A stretch of DNA of 64,000 nt from Filimonas effusa (lineage in GTDB: Bacteria > Bacteroidota > Bacteroidia > Chitinophagales > Chitinophagaceae): positions 62,001-126,000 of the forward strand of contig NZ_SDHZ01000001.1 in assembly GCF_004118675.1 (NCBI RefSeq), read 5' to 3'. The notes under the pieces were generated by a model that saw only the letters and a list, made by a program, of their open reading frames with translations, searched no databases and was not told the DNA's origin. Below are positions 62,301-64,000 of the stretch, piece after piece. Position numbers and translations under genes: made by a program. Numbering within the stretch: position 1 is the stretch's first letter; the number at the start of each line of letters is the position of its first letter.

Positions 62301-62354
62301 GCTTTAAAGCATCCTTAAAGCTTCTTTAAAGCTTCTCAGGAGCTTCTTTAAAAA
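62301..62354. repeat. 11-bp tandem repeat array
   Basis: The period-11 series is GCTTTAAAGC, ATCCTTAAAGC, TTCTTTAAAGC, TTCTCAGGAGC, TTCTTTAAA. It directly follows the 19-bp array. Confidence 0.75.
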
Positions 62355-62380
62355 TGATCGTTTTTTTAGCAATTCAGCAA

Positions 62381-62421
62381 ATACAAAACAGGCCGGCGTT
62401 GTGCGCCGGCCTGTTTTGTAT
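62381..62421. terminator. Strong bidirectional terminator
   Basis: A perfect 18-bp stem, ATACAAAACAGGCCGGCG with its complement, has a 5-nt loop (TTGTG) and A/T-rich ends on both sides. It serves the convergent GH13 and htrA transcripts. Confidence 0.92.
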
Positions 62422-62441
62422 AATTATAGAGACTTACTCTT

Positions 62442-63965
62442 TTATTTTCCCTGTTCTCCGCTGCTGCTCAGGTTTAAAGGATAGCCGTATGTGCCTTCAT
62501 AACCAGGGTAGATTCCTTCTACCTGAACCTGGCCACCGGCAGTTTTTAACGCTTCCGTTAACTCCTCGAGCGATTTGATATCCTGGCCGTTAACACGGGT
62601 GATAACAAAACCTTCCTGCATACGGGTGCTCTTGAGCGGGTTGCCTGTGATCTTCTTCACAATAACACCGCCGGGAATGCCATTCTTCTGCGCTACTGCT
62701 TTGTCGATTGTAGCCAGATCGCCACCCAGCCGGCTGCCTATGTTGGCAGGTTCATTTTTCACCAGGTCGTATGTGCCAACCCTGTTTTTAAGCGTGATAT
62801 TTACTGTAGCCTCTTTGCCATTACGCAGGTAAGTCACTGCTACTTTATCACCTGGTTTGTAACGCGCAACCTGTTCCTGTAACTGGGCGCCTGACTGTAT
62901 AGCAGTACCGTTGATCTTTGTGATGAAATCACCTTTTTGCAAGCCGGCTGCTTTTGCTGCTCCACCGGCAGGTACGTCTGTTACATATACACCTTCACCG
63001 TCTTTAATGCCAAGCTCTTTTCTTTGTTCATCGCTCATGTTATCGCCACCATACTCGATGCCTATATACCCTCTTTGAACTGCGCCGTATTTGATGATGT
63101 CGTTTACAATTTTCTTTACGATGTTAACAGGGATGGCATAGGAGTAACCTGCGTAAGAACCTGTTGGAGACGCTATCGCAGAGTTGATACCAATAAGTTC
63201 ACCATTGGTGTTGATGAGTGCACCACCGCTGTTACCGGGGTTCACTGCCGCATCGGTTTGTATAAATGATTCTACTGCCGACCTGTCTTTGTTTACGCCA
63301 ATAGCTCTTGCCTTAGCACTGATGATACCGGCTGTAATGGTTACGTCGAGGTTCAAAGGATAACCTACTGCCAGCACCCATTGGCCTAATTTGGTATCAT
63401 CGCTGTTGCCATATACCATGTAAGGAAAACGGCTGCCTTCTATTTTTATTACAGCAAGGTCACTGCTGGGGTCACGGCCTATAACAGTGGCTTTGTAGTT
63501 CTTTTTATTAGACAGGGTAACGTTCAATTCATCTGCACCTTCCACTACGTGGTTGTTGGTAACAATGTACCCGTCTTCGCTGATCAGCACACCGCTGCCG
63601 CTTGCTCTTTGCTCAGGTTGCATTTGAACGCGGGGACCACCAAAGAAATCGGAAAAAGGATCCTCATCGCCAAAGAAATCGGAGAAAGGACTTCTGCGGT
63701 TAGGAAGATTATTGGTTACTTGTTTTGCCTTTGTACGTGTTTTAATGTGAACCACTGCCGGAGTGGCTGAGTTGGATGCGGCTGTGAAATCAACAGGGCC
63801 TGCCGGGGCGTCTTTATCAAAGAAGCCAGCATAGTTAACGGGTAGTTTTCCGGGTTCCTGGCTGCCGGCGTATTGTTTCTGCATCCACTTTCCATAACCC
63901 CAAACACTCAAAATCGCCGTCGTTGCACTAATTGCTATTACCAGCAAAATGCTTTTTAGTTTCAT
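62442..63965 (-). CDS. HtrA/DegQ-type periplasmic serine protease
   Basis: This 507-residue protein has an N-terminal signal anchor (SILLVIAISATTAILSVWGY). The trypsin-like domain has triad H139 in TNNHVV, D169 in SSDLAVIKI and S246 in NPGNSGGAL. Two PDZ domains follow (GYIGIEYGG...GGAAKAAGLQKGDFITKING, and KITGNPLKSTRMQEGFVITR). A flexible loop before the protease domain repeats PFSDFFG twice (residues 93-109). It degrades or refolds damaged envelope proteins. The gene start is 35 bp from the window edge. Confidence 0.95.
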   Translation of the reverse strand: MKLKSILLVIAISATTAILSVWGYGKWMQKQYAGSQEPGKLPVNYAGFFDKDAPAGPVDFTAASNSATPAVVHIKTRTKAKQVTNNLPNRRSPFSDFFGDEDPFSDFFGGPRVQMQPEQRASGSGVLISEDGYIVTNNHVVEGADELNVTLSNKKNYKATVIGRDPSSDLAVIKIEGSRFPYMVYGNSDDTKLGQWVLAVGYPLNLDVTITAGIISAKARAIGVNKDRSAVESFIQTDAAVNPGNSGGALINTNGELIGINSAIASPTGSYAGYSYAIPVNIVKKIVNDIIKYGAVQRGYIGIEYGGDNMSDEQRKELGIKDGEGVYVTDVPAGGAAKAAGLQKGDFITKINGTAIQSGAQLQEQVARYKPGDKVAVTYLRNGKEATVNITLKNRVGTYDLVKNEPANIGSRLGGDLATIDKAVAQKNGIPGGVIVKKITGNPLKSTRMQEGFVITRVNGQDIKSLEELTEALKTAGGQVQVEGIYPGYEGTYGYPLNLSSSGEQGK

Positions 63966-64000
63966 GTATCATTCAAATTTTAAGTGAATCAATCATAATC

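Larger units (their letters stand above)
62092..62441. other. Repeat-filled gap between GH13 and htrA genes
   Basis: These 350 bp contain the 19-bp array, the 11-bp array and the terminator listed separately. Open frames through the arrays are artefacts of the repeat. Confidence 0.7.

Noticed and set aside
62058-62318. 86-codon open frame through the 19-bp array
   Set aside because: The repeat period is not a multiple of three, so the frame shifts between units; an artefact of stop-free repeats.

Overview
This 64-kb window comes from a Bacteroidota chromosome, most likely a Chitinophagaceae-type soil or freshwater bacterium (Chitinophaga/Niastella/Filimonas-like). That placement is inferred from gene content and from promoters: nine transcription units carry the Bacteroidota -7 box TAnnTTTG, and one also has TTTG exactly 19 bp upstream. 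Almost the whole window is ordinary dense chromosome. No rRNA, tRNA, CRISPR array or intact insertion sequence was seen.

Layout. 0-2 kb: the start of a TolC-type efflux gene with its TetR repressor and two identical palindromic operators, then an ECF sigma factor with a stunted anti-sigma partner. 2.1-6.9 kb: two near-duplicate succinate/acetate CoA-transferase genes flanking a GroES-like gene, followed by a HypB-like GTPase that lacks two of three metal ligands. 6.9-15 kb: an AraC regulator divergent from a complete trans-4-hydroxyproline degradation operon (epimerase, D-hydroxyproline dehydrogenase, deaminase, 2-oxoglutarate semialdehyde dehydrogenase) ending in a secreted DPP4-like peptidase, which reads as a collagen-peptide scavenging unit. 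15-24.6 kb: an FUSC membrane protein, a GT2/DUF2304 pair, an exported coiled-coil protein with FW motifs plus a Sel1-repeat protein, a Na+/H+ antiporter and a DUF486 protein.

24.6-31.2 kb is an AT-richer, decayed accessory segment. It holds an integrase remnant with a frameshift, an orphan lipoprotein, a protein made of two YhcG N-terminal-like domains without a nuclease, a frameshifted nucleotidyltransferase/HEPN gene, a nested inverted-repeat element, and an ASCH protein next to a probable gene fragment. Thiol peroxidase sits inside it.

31-42 kb: a Bacteroidota-specific hypothetical gene, a DUF421 membrane protein and an exported protein. Then comes a five-gene unit (alpha/beta hydrolase, SnoaL-like, YCII, ECF42-type sigma factor, two-lobed aspartic protease) whose leader is a 68-bp tandem duplication, and then an operon of an unknown protein and two ankyrin proteins. 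42-46 kb: an operon of a GT-C-like membrane protein, a decaprenyl-phosphate phosphoribosyltransferase-like UbiA enzyme and a HAD phosphatase. 45.7-64 kb: a secreted CBM9-like/esterase, UbiX, a short alpha-glucan phosphorylase lacking the PLP lysine, an MntH-UspA fusion, NADP-isocitrate dehydrogenase, Uma2 and YpdA-like proteins, a PafA-type alkaline phosphatase, a serine palmitoyltransferase-like enzyme, an APC permease divergent from a GH13 enzyme, and HtrA. Three non-coding tandem arrays (about 80, 19 and 11 bp) lie between 59.2 and 62.4 kb.

Best leads for new biology: the double YhcG_N-like protein with its lipoprotein neighbour, the ligand-less HypB beside CoA-transferases, the UbiA/HAD/GT-C trio, the lysine-less phosphorylase, and the alternating 19-bp repeat array. 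All functional calls come from reading sequence motifs; no database search was run.
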